Origin: Bacteroidota bacterium
Lineage (GTDB): Bacteria > Bacteroidota > Bacteroidia > Bacteroidales > Tenuifilaceae
Assembly: GCA_029560875.1 (NCBI GenBank)
Contig: JAKQKB010000184.1
Coordinates: forward strand, 1-64,000
Direction: 5' to 3'
DNA length: 64,000 bases
Shown: positions 54,758 through 63,641 of the stretch, piece after piece
How the letters are laid out: the number at the start of each line of letters is the position of its first letter
Numbering within the stretch: position 1 is the first letter of the stretch
Notes under the pieces: generated by a model
Databases searched by the model: none
What the model saw: only the letters and a program-made list of their open reading frames with translations
Told to the model about the DNA's origin: nothing
Program-made: the position numbers and the translations under genes

Positions 54758-55645
54758 ATGAAAAAATTTGCTGTTTTTACGTTTTTTGCCTTTGCAATCC
54801 TTTTATCGGGCTGTGTTTCATTTTTTAGTATGATAAATTATAGCCCTTCGCCCAAAATTGTTGATGTTTCGTTTTCCGATAATATCAACCCCAGCTATAG
54901 ATTTGCCTATTCCGATACGGCTGGAAACGAGTATCTCCGAAAACTAAGAGTTAATTACGGACTCGATACCCTAACCCAAAAAGCAAATAGTGAATTCGAG
55001 AAGGTTTTGCTAATTCTGCAATGGACCCGACAGCAATGGAACCATAGCGGAAGTAATCAGCCCCCAAAATCCGATGCAATATCAATTCTGGAAGAAGCAA
55101 AAACCGGTAAAAGCTTCCGATGCGTTGAGTATGGCATTGTTAGCGCTGCAGCTCTCAACAGTATTGGATTACCTGCCCGCGTTATTGGACTTAAAACCCG
55201 CGATGTTGAGAAGGTAAAATACGGCGCAGGACACGTTGCTGCAGAGGTGTACCTTCCTGAACTAAAAAAATGGGTGTTTCTTGACGGACAGTTCAATGCC
55301 ATTCCGGTGCTAAACAATGTTCCTTTAAGTGCTGTGGAGTTTAAGCAAGCAATACAGAACAATAATGCAGATTTAAAAATTGTAAGTTTAAATAGAACTG
55401 CCAACGAAACAGAAAAGGCTAACTATTTAAAGTTTGCTGCCAAGTATTTGTTCTATTTTGATGCTACTTTCGATAATAGGATTGGTGTAGCAGGCCCAAG
55501 GCTAACAATCAACGATAAAACCAAGTTGACGCTAGTTCCGTTAAATGTTAAGAATCCCACTATTTTCCAGCGAAAATACCCTATAGACTACAGCGAGTAT
55601 ACAAATTCTGTGAAGGATTTTTATCAGGTGCCGGTTTTTAATTGA
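54758..55645 (+). CDS. transglutaminase-like lipoprotein
   Basis: A 295-residue lipoprotein with a lipobox ending at Cys19 (LLSGC). The transglutaminase-core triad is visible: Cys in FRCVEYGIVSAA, His in GAGHVAAEVYL and Asp in WVFLDGQFN. Such enzymes act as cysteine proteases or crosslinkers at the cell surface. It is divergent from the aspartic protease gene, with 59 bases between the start codons. Confidence 0.86.
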   Translation: MKKFAVFTFFAFAILLSGCVSFFSMINYSPSPKIVDVSFSDNINPSYRFAYSDTAGNEYLRKLRVNYGLDTLTQKANSEFEKVLLILQWTRQQWNHSGSNQPPKSDAISILEEAKTGKSFRCVEYGIVSAAALNSIGLPARVIGLKTRDVEKVKYGAGHVAAEVYLPELKKWVFLDGQFNAIPVLNNVPLSAVEFKQAIQNNNADLKIVSLNRTANETEKANYLKFAAKYLFYFDATFDNRIGVAGPRLTINDKTKLTLVPLNVKNPTIFQRKYPIDYSEYTNSVKDFYQVPVFN

Positions 55646-55809
55646 TTATGATTTTTACTTGTACGCTTTGTTAAACTGAAACTACTCGTTTGCGCGTGTC
55701 TTCCTTTGACGCATGCGACTTTTGCCGCTTTTGTATCAGATTTGTACCGTAATCCATATCTTTCACCTAAGCTCTGCCCAATCACAAAACACCTAGTGTT
55801 TATAATGTT

Positions 55810-56736
55810 CTACTTCACCTCTATCAAATAACCCTCTGGATTTACCGGAATGCCTGATACTCGAACCTCGTAGTGTAAATGTGCTCCCGAGCTGCGTCCT
55901 GTGCTTCCAGTATATCCAATTAAATCGCCTTTTTTAACCTTGCTACCTTTTGTTGTTTGTATACTTTCCAGATGTGCGTATAGCGATGATGTTCCATCAT
56001 TGTGCTCAACAATGATGTAGTTACCAAAACTTCTATTGAATTCTGCAAGTACAACTTTACCATTAGCCGAAGCGTAAATTTCTGTATTCCGACCAGAGCC
56101 AAAGTCAACACCATTATGCTTTATAGGCCTGTGAAGCGTAGGGTGCATCCGTACTCCAAAAGGCGATGTAATTTTCGATTTTGCTTTAGGCAGAGGAGTG
56201 AGCACGGGAATTGCATCACCATCGGAAGGGAGTGGTGTAAAGGTTGTTTCGGGCTTGGGTTCATTGTTTGCTATTTGTGGCTTTACTTCTTCAGTTTTTA
56301 CCTCTTCGGTTGTTTGCTTGTTGGCATCCTTAAGGAAGTAAGGTTTAGAATTTTCGTTTTCAGTAGTTTCAATCTTTGTTTCTTCCACAGGAGTTACCTT
56401 AACCTGTTCGGTTACCTTAATCCGCTTACCAAGGGCGTATGTAATGCTTTCCTCAAACTTAATAATATCATCTACAGCATTTGCCTTTGCGGTGTCCTTT
56501 TTCTCTACATAGTAGGTTTTTAAGCCCATCATAGTGTTGTAGTAATCCTGGTACTCCTGCGCCATTTTTTTTAGTTCTTCCTCGCGCTGTTTCTTGAATT
56601 TCTGAAAATCGGTTTCTCTATTTTGCTTATATTTTTCAAAATCCTGTTCTAGTTTTTTCTTGCCAGCTTCCTGCGCAAACCCATTTATCGATAATACCAT
56701 TATCAATGAACATATTATTGTTGACAGTTTTTTCAT
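55810..56736 (-). CDS. M23 (LytM) peptidase with coiled coil
   Basis: A 308-residue cell-wall protein. Signal peptide (1-21), a charged coiled coil (25-110), a low-complexity linker with acidic and Lys/Pro content, then the LytM domain with KHNGVDFGSG, a central GTSSLYAHLESI and HLHYEVRV. Zn ligands are thus present (HxxxD, HxH). It cleaves peptidoglycan cross-bridges or activates amidases. A good promoter lies upstream. Confidence 0.93.
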   Translation of the reverse strand: MKKLSTIICSLIMVLSINGFAQEAGKKKLEQDFEKYKQNRETDFQKFKKQREEELKKMAQEYQDYYNTMMGLKTYYVEKKDTAKANAVDDIIKFEESITYALGKRIKVTEQVKVTPVEETKIETTENENSKPYFLKDANKQTTEEVKTEEVKPQIANNEPKPETTFTPLPSDGDAIPVLTPLPKAKSKITSPFGVRMHPTLHRPIKHNGVDFGSGRNTEIYASANGKVVLAEFNRSFGNYIIVEHNDGTSSLYAHLESIQTTKGSKVKKGDLIGYTGSTGRSSGAHLHYEVRVSGIPVNPEGYLIEVK

Positions 56737-56770
56737 GATACTACTTGTTTGATTAATATTTCATTTATAA

Positions 56771-56801
56771 CAAATTTATTGCCAATAATCTTTCTATCAA
56801 A
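56771..56801 (-). promoter_or_regulatory. promoter of the M23 peptidase gene
   Basis: On the minus strand TTTG (56801-56798), 19 bases, then TAAATTTG (56778-56771): an exact TTTG / TAnnTTTG pair 35 bases before the start codon. Confidence 0.7.
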
Positions 56802-56860
56802 ATAAAACGAGGAATAGAAAATCTACTCCCCGTTTAGCCCCAAACAAAACAACTAACAAA

Positions 56861-57295
56861 CTATGGATGTCGGAAGTATGTTTTCCCTACAATTTTCCAT
56901 CCTTCCTCAAACTTGTAAAGCATTAAGTAATCGGTAAAAATTAATTTCCCTTCGCGGAGTAATTCAATTTTTGCCACTGCAGCAGTTCCGGTTACATCGA
57001 TGTTAACATAGTTAACGGTGGTTTTTGGCCGTTGTGCATTCGGGTTCTCCTTACGGGCACGCTCCGAACTCTCAATCCAGTTGTATATTGGCAATTTATT
57101 TAACTGATTATTCTGAAGCATAAGTAAATCGAAACCCGGATGAAATCCTTTTCGGGTTTCGTTTAAATCGCCATTGTTATGAATTCCTTCGATGTATGCT
57201 TTGTCGATAACCTTTTTAATAGCATCTACTTCTAAATCTTGAGCAAATAGATTTATAGACGTTAACACCAAAAACAGCATTATAAGATTTTTCAT
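56861..57295 (-). CDS. secreted NTF2-like (nuclear transport factor 2 fold) protein
   Basis: A 144-residue protein with a signal peptide (1-19, ending NLFAQ). The pattern of an N-terminal helix, then VNYVNIDVTGTAAVAKIELL, FTDYLMLYKFEEGWKIVGKTY matches the NTF2/lumazine-binding-like fold. Function unknown; such proteins often bind small ligands or act as enzyme partners. Confidence 0.8.
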   Translation of the reverse strand: MKNLIMLFLVLTSINLFAQDLEVDAIKKVIDKAYIEGIHNNGDLNETRKGFHPGFDLLMLQNNQLNKLPIYNWIESSERARKENPNAQRPKTTVNYVNIDVTGTAAVAKIELLREGKLIFTDYLMLYKFEEGWKIVGKTYFRHP

Positions 57296-57397
57296 GACTC
57301 TAGGTTTTGGTTCTCGTTTTTGATTTCTTTAACAGTCATAGGTTTAAGCTAAAAAGTCTAAATCGACTAAACAAAATAAAAAAATATGCGTTACTTT

Positions 57398-57419
57398 ACC
57401 GAATGAACATTCAGTCGGT
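57398..57419. promoter_or_regulatory. probable TetR operator
   Basis: A 22-base near-palindrome (ACCGAATGAAC / ATTCAGTCGGT, 14 of the 22 positions in exact inverted pairs apart from four mismatched) just before the tetR ATG at 57426 and overlapping a -7-like TACTTTAC. The form TGAAY-N-ATTCA within CCGA/TCGG flanks is typical of TetR operators. Confidence 0.6.
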
Positions 57420-57425
57420 TTTTAT

Positions 57426-57986
57426 ATGGATAAGAAAGACAAGATATTAGAGGTAATGCTCAGGCTTATTAAGCAGCAAGGTATTCAGGCAACCCCTATG
57501 GCACAAGTTGCCAAGGAAGCGGGAGTTGCTGCGGGAACAATTTACCATCATTTTGCCAGTAAGGAGCAGTTGGTAAACGAACTTTACCTAAAGGTTAAGA
57601 AGGAGTTTGGCGATTTGCTTGTGGCCAAGCTGAATGTGGATTTGGGCTATAAGGAGAAATTTTGGGTTTTATGGAAATCGCTTTACTACTACTATACCCA
57701 AAACCCATTGGCATTTAATTTCTCAGCACAACTTGGCCATTCGCCACTGATATCGGACGATATAAAAGTTCAGGCAAAGCAATACTATCAACCCATAATT
57801 GAATTTTTTGCTGAAGGAATCAGGTCGGGCTTGCTAAAACCTATGGATGCACAATTAATTGGTGAGTTGGTTTACGGAAGCGTTTCCTCAACGGTTCAAA
57901 TGTACTACGAAAACAATAGCAATATCACCCTTCAAGTACTTGAGCAGGCCATTGAGTATTCGTGGGATGGTATCTCAAATAAGTAA
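57426..57986 (+). CDS. TetR-family transcriptional regulator
   Basis: A 186-residue regulator with the N-terminal helix-turn-helix (MAQVAKEAGVAAGTIYHHFA, near 26-45) and a helical ligand domain. It is the first gene of a tetR-SDR-ALDH operon, and its own leader carries a probable operator, so it likely represses itself and the two enzymes. Confidence 0.92.
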   Translation: MDKKDKILEVMLRLIKQQGIQATPMAQVAKEAGVAAGTIYHHFASKEQLVNELYLKVKKEFGDLLVAKLNVDLGYKEKFWVLWKSLYYYYTQNPLAFNFSAQLGHSPLISDDIKVQAKQYYQPIIEFFAEGIRSGLLKPMDAQLIGELVYGSVSSTVQMYYENNSNITLQVLEQAIEYSWDGISNK

Positions 57987-58007
57987 AATCAATAAAAATA
58001 CAATACT

Positions 58008-58835
58008 ATGAAAAAAACTGTTTTAATAACTGGAACATCGTCAGGAATAGGAAAGAGTACCGCACTTTATTTTGCATCGAAAGGATGGAATGTGGCCGCT
58101 ACAATGCGTACACCCGAAAAGGAAAAAGAACTATCGAAAGTTGATGGTATCAAACTTTTTAAGTTAGATGTAACCGACCCAGCATCTATTCAATCTGCAA
58201 TTGAAGAATCCATTAGTGTGTTTGGCGGAATAGATGTGGTTATTAATAACGCAGGTTATGGTGGGGTTGGTGTTTTTGAGGCTGCATCGCAGGAGCAAAT
58301 TCAGCGACAGTTCAATACAAATGTTTTTGGAGTAATGAATGTTACAAGGGCTATCTTACCATATTTCAGACAAAAGAAATCGGGCACAATTATTAATGTA
58401 ACCTCTGTGGGAGGCTTAATAACATTTCCAATTTACAGTGTTTACCACTCAACAAAGTGGGCTGTTGAAGGTTTTGCGGAGGCATTGCAGTATGAATTAC
58501 GTCCTTTTAACATCAAAATAAAGAATATTGAACCCGGCGCTATTAAAACCGATTTTTATGACAGGTCGCAGGATTTATTCAAAAAGGAAGGATTAACGGA
58601 TTACGACAACTATGCAAAAGTTGCATTTGAGAACACCCAGAATGCCGGAGTAAATGCACCAGGGCCAGAAGTTGTAGCCAAAAAAATTTATAAAGCGGCA
58701 TTGGATAGAAGTTTCAGATTAAGATATCCGGCAGGACCTCAAGCACCAGCATTACTTTTCCTAAGAAGATTATTGCCGTTAAGTTGGTTTAGGGGCATTG
58801 TAAAATTGGTTGTGGAACGGGGTTTTAAAGGATAA
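58008..58835 (+). CDS. SDR-family oxidoreductase
   Basis: A 275-residue classical short-chain dehydrogenase. Nucleotide loop TGTSSGIG (6-13), NNAG (83-86), catalytic Ser in NVTSVG and the YHSTK motif (YxxxK). The loop after the second strand has Arg (ATMRTPEK), which suggests NADP(H). It likely acts on an alcohol/ketone pair linked to the ALDH gene 26 bases downstream. Confidence 0.88.
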   Translation: MKKTVLITGTSSGIGKSTALYFASKGWNVAATMRTPEKEKELSKVDGIKLFKLDVTDPASIQSAIEESISVFGGIDVVINNAGYGGVGVFEAASQEQIQRQFNTNVFGVMNVTRAILPYFRQKKSGTIINVTSVGGLITFPIYSVYHSTKWAVEGFAEALQYELRPFNIKIKNIEPGAIKTDFYDRSQDLFKKEGLTDYDNYAKVAFENTQNAGVNAPGPEVVAKKIYKAALDRSFRLRYPAGPQAPALLFLRRLLPLSWFRGIVKLVVERGFKG

Positions 58836-58860
58836 TTTAGTAATCAATTAAAGTAGAGTT

Positions 58861-60246
58861 ATGGAAGAAAATATAATTAAAGAGGCATTCGAATCGAAAC
58901 GGGAGTTTTTTGATTCTGGAAATACAAAGAGTTACGAATTTAGAGTTGCGCAGCTAAAAGCGCTGAGGAAAGCAATTGTTGAAAGCGAAACCGAAATTCT
59001 CAATGCCCTTTACAAGGATATGCATAAGCCAAAGTTTGAGGCCTTCACTAGCGAAATTGGTATTGTTTACGATGAAATTGACTTTGCGTTAAGGAACTTA
59101 AAAAAATGGATGAAGCACAAAAAGGTATCAACTCCAATTGTACTTCATCCAAGCACATCAAAAATATACCCAGAGCCTTTGGGTGTTGTTCTGATAATTG
59201 GCCCTTGGAATTATCCATTTCAGCTGTTAATTAATCCCTTAGTGGGAGCAATTGCTGCGGGTAACTGTGCAATTATAAAACCCTCGGATAATACTAAGAA
59301 TACAGCACAGGTAATTGGAAAAATAATCGCTAAGACTTTTTCGCCAAATTTTGTTTCGGTAATTCAAGGTCCCGGCGCAATGGTTGGGCCTAAGCTTATA
59401 GATAAGTATGCATTTAATCACATATTCTTTACTGGAAGTCCAAATGTTGGTAAAGAAATTATGGCCATGGCGGCAAAGCATCTAACCCCAGTAACGCTTG
59501 AGCTCGGAGGTAAAAGTCCTGCAATTGTACACTCCGATGCCAACCTAAAAATCTCGGCACAACGTTTAATTTGGGCAAAGTTCTTCAATGCTGGGCAAAC
59601 CTGCGTATCTCCCGATTACTTATTGGTTCATGAGAGTGTGAAAGATGTATTTGTTGATTTGATGCGTAAAACTATTGTTCAGTTCCTTGGCGACGACCCA
59701 TCTACAAGCGAGAATTTTACTCATATTGTTAATAGTCGACGATTCAATGTACTAAAGGAATACCTCAATGAAGGTAGAATAATTCACGGTGGTAGGTTTG
59801 ATGAATCCCAAAACTATATTGAGCCAACCTTAATTGACGGTGTGAGTTTTGAGGATAAATTAATGCAGGAGGAAATTTTTGGACCAATCCTACCAATTCT
59901 AACCTACAGGAATATTGAGGATGTTTTGCCAATTATCAGAAAGAATAGATATCCATTAGCGCTATATCTATTTACAGAGAGTAAGCCAATTGAGAGATAT
60001 ATTCTTTCGAATGTTGAGTTTGGAGGAGGCTCAATAAATAATGCACTTGTGCATCTGGTAAATCCAAAATTACCTTTTGGAGGCGTTGGAAATAGCGGAA
60101 TGGGCAGTTACCACGGAAAGCGTAGCTTTGAGACCTTTTCGCATATGAAGAGCGTAATTAAAACATCCACCATAATTGACCCGACTTTACGCTATGCACC
60201 TTACAACGAAAGGAAATTCAAACTTGCAAAACTGATTTTTAATTAA
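58861..60246 (+). CDS. class 3 aldehyde dehydrogenase
   Basis: A 461-residue NAD(P)-dependent aldehyde dehydrogenase of the ALDH3/fatty aldehyde type, including its usual short length. It has PWNYPFQLLINPLVGAIAAG, FTGSPNVGKEIM, the catalytic Glu in LELGGKSP and the nucleophile Cys in NAGQTCVSPDY. It oxidises medium or long aldehydes, in line with detoxification under TetR control. Confidence 0.93.
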   Translation: MEENIIKEAFESKREFFDSGNTKSYEFRVAQLKALRKAIVESETEILNALYKDMHKPKFEAFTSEIGIVYDEIDFALRNLKKWMKHKKVSTPIVLHPSTSKIYPEPLGVVLIIGPWNYPFQLLINPLVGAIAAGNCAIIKPSDNTKNTAQVIGKIIAKTFSPNFVSVIQGPGAMVGPKLIDKYAFNHIFFTGSPNVGKEIMAMAAKHLTPVTLELGGKSPAIVHSDANLKISAQRLIWAKFFNAGQTCVSPDYLLVHESVKDVFVDLMRKTIVQFLGDDPSTSENFTHIVNSRRFNVLKEYLNEGRIIHGGRFDESQNYIEPTLIDGVSFEDKLMQEEIFGPILPILTYRNIEDVLPIIRKNRYPLALYLFTESKPIERYILSNVEFGGGSINNALVHLVNPKLPFGGVGNSGMGSYHGKRSFETFSHMKSVIKTSTIIDPTLRYAPYNERKFKLAKLIFN

Positions 60247-60285
60247 GAAAGAAAGGATTAGCGATATGCTAATCCTTTCTTTCTT
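60245..60285. terminator. bidirectional terminator between aldH and lysO
   Basis: A perfect 18-bp stem (AAGAAAGAAAGGATTAGC and its complement) with a five-base loop, between convergent genes. T-rich arms act as tails in both directions. Confidence 0.75.
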
Positions 60286-60886
60286 ATAGTGATAGTATAA
60301 ACGAAACAATAAACGGAACCAAAATAGTTAGCACAATTCCGTGAACCAGCGATGGAATTGCATACTCCTTCCCCGATGCATTGGAAATTATTGGCAAAGT
60401 TGTATCCATACTAGTTGCTCCTCCGGAGCATATTGGTGCAATTTTACCAAAAATTATAGCAAACATAGGTGCTAGCAAAAGTGTTATTATCTCCCTAATA
60501 ACATTCGATAGTAGAGCAACAACCCCAAGCCACTCGCTATGAAGGTCTTTTATAATTAAACTCGACAAGCTGTAATAGCCATAGCCAGCGCCAACCGCCA
60601 TTGCCTCCTTTAAGTTAACACCTTCGAGTAAAGGAATAATAACTATCATTCCAATTGCAGTACCAATAATAGTAGTTAACGGAATAAGCAAAATTTTGAA
60701 ATTCATAGCCTTTATGGCTTGCAGAGCCTTGGGGTCTGAGCCAATTCCAACACCAACAAGGAACATCAACACGTAGAGTGCGTACTGGCTATAGTCTGTT
60801 TCCAGCAAAAAGCTTGGAGTTATATCGTACGCTCCAATAAGAATTCCCAATGAGAAGAATCCAAGAATAATTAAACTCCCTTTCAT
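60284..60886 (-). CDS. LysO-family lysine exporter, C-terminal part
   Basis: A 200-residue membrane protein corresponding to the second part of E. coli LysO (YbjE), with GVGIGSDPKALQAIKAMNFK, the AGYGYYSLSSLII segment and SGGATSMDTTLPII. It overlaps its N-terminal partner by four bases. Together (92 + 200) they equal the single-chain exporter. It would export lysine or related compounds. Confidence 0.85.
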   Translation of the reverse strand: MKGSLIILGFFSLGILIGAYDITPSFLLETDYSQYALYVLMFLVGVGIGSDPKALQAIKAMNFKILLIPLTTIIGTAIGMIVIIPLLEGVNLKEAMAVGAGYGYYSLSSLIIKDLHSEWLGVVALLSNVIREIITLLLAPMFAIIFGKIAPICSGGATSMDTTLPIISNASGKEYAIPSLVHGIVLTILVPFIVSFILSL

Positions 60887-61161
60887 TGCTCACTTTTTTT
60901 AAAGAAAACCCTATAAGTTAACCATCCCAAAAGGATGCTTCCTGCAACTCCACCAATGGATATAATTAGCGCCTTAAAACCAAGAGTATGAAGTGAGTTC
61001 ATAATAACCTTATTGGCACCAATGCCAATTCCCATAAGGAAAAGTAATGCATAAATTGCCCAAGTGGTAAGTTTGTCGTTAACCTTTACAAGTTTTTCAA
61101 AGGAACGAATAAGGTAACCAACCAGAATCCCCGAAATCATTATAATTACTACTGTAAGCAT
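60883..61161 (-). CDS. LysO-family lysine exporter, N-terminal part
   Basis: A 92-residue membrane protein with three hydrophobic segments and the LysO start MLTVVIIMISGILVGYLIRS and LLFLMGIGIGANKVI. It overlaps the second-part gene by an ATGA, which points to two genes translated together rather than a broken gene. It follows the glycosyltransferase gene by four bases. Confidence 0.85.
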   Translation of the reverse strand: MLTVVIIMISGILVGYLIRSFEKLVKVNDKLTTWAIYALLFLMGIGIGANKVIMNSLHTLGFKALIISIGGVAGSILLGWLTYRVFFKKSEQ

Positions 61162-61165
61162 CTAG

Positions 61166-62263
61166 TTATGAAGTTTTAAGTTGATTAAAAATTCTGATAT
61201 ACTCATCAGAAACAGAGCTCCATTTAAAGTCGCTAGAAACTCTATCAATACAATCTCTTTTAACACCTTCAACACTTGAATTATCCATTTTGTCTAGTTT
61301 ATTGATACAATCATCCAGTTCTGTTTCAGAGGAAAAGTACAATCCTTTATTGTTAAGTACAAACCTGTTGTAATCATTATTATGGGCAATAACGAAACTT
61401 TTGCAAGCCATTGCTTCCAATAAGGAAGGATTGGTTCCTCCAACACTATGACCATGAATATAGGCTTTGGAGTAATATCGCAGTGCGTTGAGGTGCGATT
61501 GGTTGTAAATACCTCCTAGAAATTTAATATTTGAGTAGTTGCGATACTTATGATAGCATTTCATTCCAAAACGATTTTTGAAATTGCCTACCAGCAGTAA
61601 CTGTTTTCGATTCTGACTAAAACAACTAAGAATTTGCTCAAGGCTGTTTTCAGGAGTAAACCTTGAAACAACCAAAAAGTAATCGGAATTAATCTTATAC
61701 TCGCTTAAAATACCTCGGTCGGGGGCTTCTGAAATGGCGTATGCTCCATAGGGTATAACGTTTGGCTTAATTTTGTATTTCTGCTCAAAGTAATTGGCCA
61801 AAACAGGGCTATCGCACACAATAGCTTTTGAGTGTTTAATTGACAGGCGTTCACAAACTATTAAGAACTGTTTCGCCAAAAATCCCCATTTCTTCCTTTT
61901 AAACTCAATACCATCGGGGTTTGTGAATATTCTGTTTCGAAAATCTTGTTTGAAGAACATAACCCAAAGAGCAAAGGAATACCCACATTCTAGAACAATA
62001 TCGACATTGTTTCGCGAAGCCCACTTGAGCGATTTGTAATCGTATAGGAGCGTTTGAAGGTTTTTGGGTAACCATCGTGCAATTTTTATGCTTACTATTG
62101 CAACTCCATTATCAGTATATTCGACTCTGTTTAATATTGAAGGAGAAAGCACATAAACCGTTTGACCAGAACCAACAAAGTGCGCTGAAATTACTTCGGC
62201 AAAACGCTCAAAACCACCATAATGGTTTGGAATACCTCTAGTGCCAAGAATGGCAATTTGCAT
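61166..62263 (-). CDS. glycosyltransferase (DUF1972/GT4-like)
   Basis: A 365-residue GT-B glycosyltransferase with the N-terminal ILGTRGIPNHYGGFERFAEV signature of DUF1972 and the C-terminal donor motif VGGTNPSLLEAMACKSFVIA. It likely adds a sugar (rhamnose-type in known relatives) to a surface polysaccharide. It lies between a histidine kinase and LysO in a packed operon. Confidence 0.88.
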   Translation of the reverse strand: MQIAILGTRGIPNHYGGFERFAEVISAHFVGSGQTVYVLSPSILNRVEYTDNGVAIVSIKIARWLPKNLQTLLYDYKSLKWASRNNVDIVLECGYSFALWVMFFKQDFRNRIFTNPDGIEFKRKKWGFLAKQFLIVCERLSIKHSKAIVCDSPVLANYFEQKYKIKPNVIPYGAYAISEAPDRGILSEYKINSDYFLVVSRFTPENSLEQILSCFSQNRKQLLLVGNFKNRFGMKCYHKYRNYSNIKFLGGIYNQSHLNALRYYSKAYIHGHSVGGTNPSLLEAMACKSFVIAHNNDYNRFVLNNKGLYFSSETELDDCINKLDKMDNSSVEGVKRDCIDRVSSDFKWSSVSDEYIRIFNQLKTS

Positions 62264-62268
62264 TACTC

Positions 62269-63471
62269 CTAGTTTTGAAATTTAGGAACGGTAAAATAGA
62301 ATGTTGAACCTTTACCAATTTCACTATTCACGCCAATTTTTCCACCGTTTTTCTCAACAAAATCTCGGCAAAGAATCAATCCTAAACCAGTTCCTCGTTC
62401 CTGCGAAGTACCAATTGTTGATGGGTTAGAGTCTATACGGAATAGTTTTGCTTGGTCTTCGGCAGATATTCCAACGCCATTATCGCGAATGGAAATTTTG
62501 TATTTTTCTGGGTCGGCAGTTACTTCAACAACAATACGTCCATTTTCGGGAGTAAACTTAATGGCGTTACTAATTAGGTTTCGGATTACAGTGGTAATCA
62601 TATTGTGGTCGAAAAAGGCATAGCAATCCATTGGATTAATCCATACAAGCTCAATCTTTTTTTGCAGCGCATTACCCTTGAGTAATTCGATATTCTCATT
62701 AATGAAATCGCCAATATTGCCATTTTTGGTGCGCAAAACAGTTCTACCGGTTTGTAATAACGACCACTGTAAGAGGTTTTCAAGAAGGTTAAATGTATTG
62801 TTAGAGTACTTGTATGTCTGCTCAATGAAAACCTGCATTTTGTCGGGCTCAAAAGTATCAAATTCTTTGGCTAAAAGTTCCGATAAGCTAAGCACTGTGC
62901 TAAAAGGGTTTCGTAAATCGTGAGCAATAATGGCAAAGAACTTATCCTTGGTTTGATTTAACGCCTCTAACTCTTTACGCTGGATTTCGAGTTCTTCTTT
63001 TTGCTTTTTGATTTCGAGGTTTTTAGCAGTAAGTTCAGCCTCTAGTATATTGTAATCACGTAATCGCCATACTAATCCTAAAAGCATAGCTCTTGAAAGC
63101 GAGGGGATTGTATCGAGAAATTTAAAAAAATGAGACTGGTCTAAACGAAGGAGGTTTGATGTTTCCAGCGCAGTAACCGATGTCGAACGAGCCGATGAGT
63201 CTAGCAATGAGTACTCTCCAAAGTACTGAAGAGAACCAAATGTTGCAAAGGTATGATTCTCGATATGTGCCTTAACCTTTCCGTTAACCACAATGTATAA
63301 AGCATAATCGTGGTCGCCCTTGCGAAATAAGACTTCATCTTTATCAAGTTTCTTCTGGGATAACTCCTTGGCCATTTTGGTCAAAACAGACTTATCCACC
63401 TCCTTAAACAGAAGAATAGACTTTAAAATATCAACACGCTGCTCAATTTCAGCGTTATTTCTACCGAGCAT
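62269..63471 (-). CDS. histidine kinase with N-terminal cyclic-nucleotide-binding domain
   Basis: A 400-residue protein (start MLGRNNAE at 63471; upstream codons are Lys-rich and unconserved). Residues 15-130 form a cNMP-binding-type domain (FRKGDHDYALYIVVNGKVKA, GEYSLLDSSARSTSVTAL), then a coiled coil (145-175), the phosphorylated His184 in IIAHDLRNPF and an ATPase domain (NLISNAIKF, RDNGVGIS, RGTGLGLILC). No transmembrane segment, so it senses a cytosolic signal. No adjacent response regulator is seen. Confidence 0.9.
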   Translation of the reverse strand: MLGRNNAEIEQRVDILKSILLFKEVDKSVLTKMAKELSQKKLDKDEVLFRKGDHDYALYIVVNGKVKAHIENHTFATFGSLQYFGEYSLLDSSARSTSVTALETSNLLRLDQSHFFKFLDTIPSLSRAMLLGLVWRLRDYNILEAELTAKNLEIKKQKEELEIQRKELEALNQTKDKFFAIIAHDLRNPFSTVLSLSELLAKEFDTFEPDKMQVFIEQTYKYSNNTFNLLENLLQWSLLQTGRTVLRTKNGNIGDFINENIELLKGNALQKKIELVWINPMDCYAFFDHNMITTVIRNLISNAIKFTPENGRIVVEVTADPEKYKISIRDNGVGISAEDQAKLFRIDSNPSTIGTSQERGTGLGLILCRDFVEKNGGKIGVNSEIGKGSTFYFTVPKFQN

Positions 63472-63641
63472 ACTTAAAGGCTTTTTTAAACTCCTCAAAT
63501 ATACAATGTTAAAGTTCAATACAAATGGGTTTTTCTTTTTTTTTCTTCTCATCAACATAAAGTAGACTCTTAAATGTTTTTTATATTTGTTTTTTCTTAA
63601 GTTTATAACTTGATTTTTCCACAAACTTTCAACTCTCGGTT

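Noticed and set aside
60284-61161. Frameshift in lysO
   Set aside because: The two parts have their own starts and overlap by ATGA, which fits two coupled genes and not a broken one.
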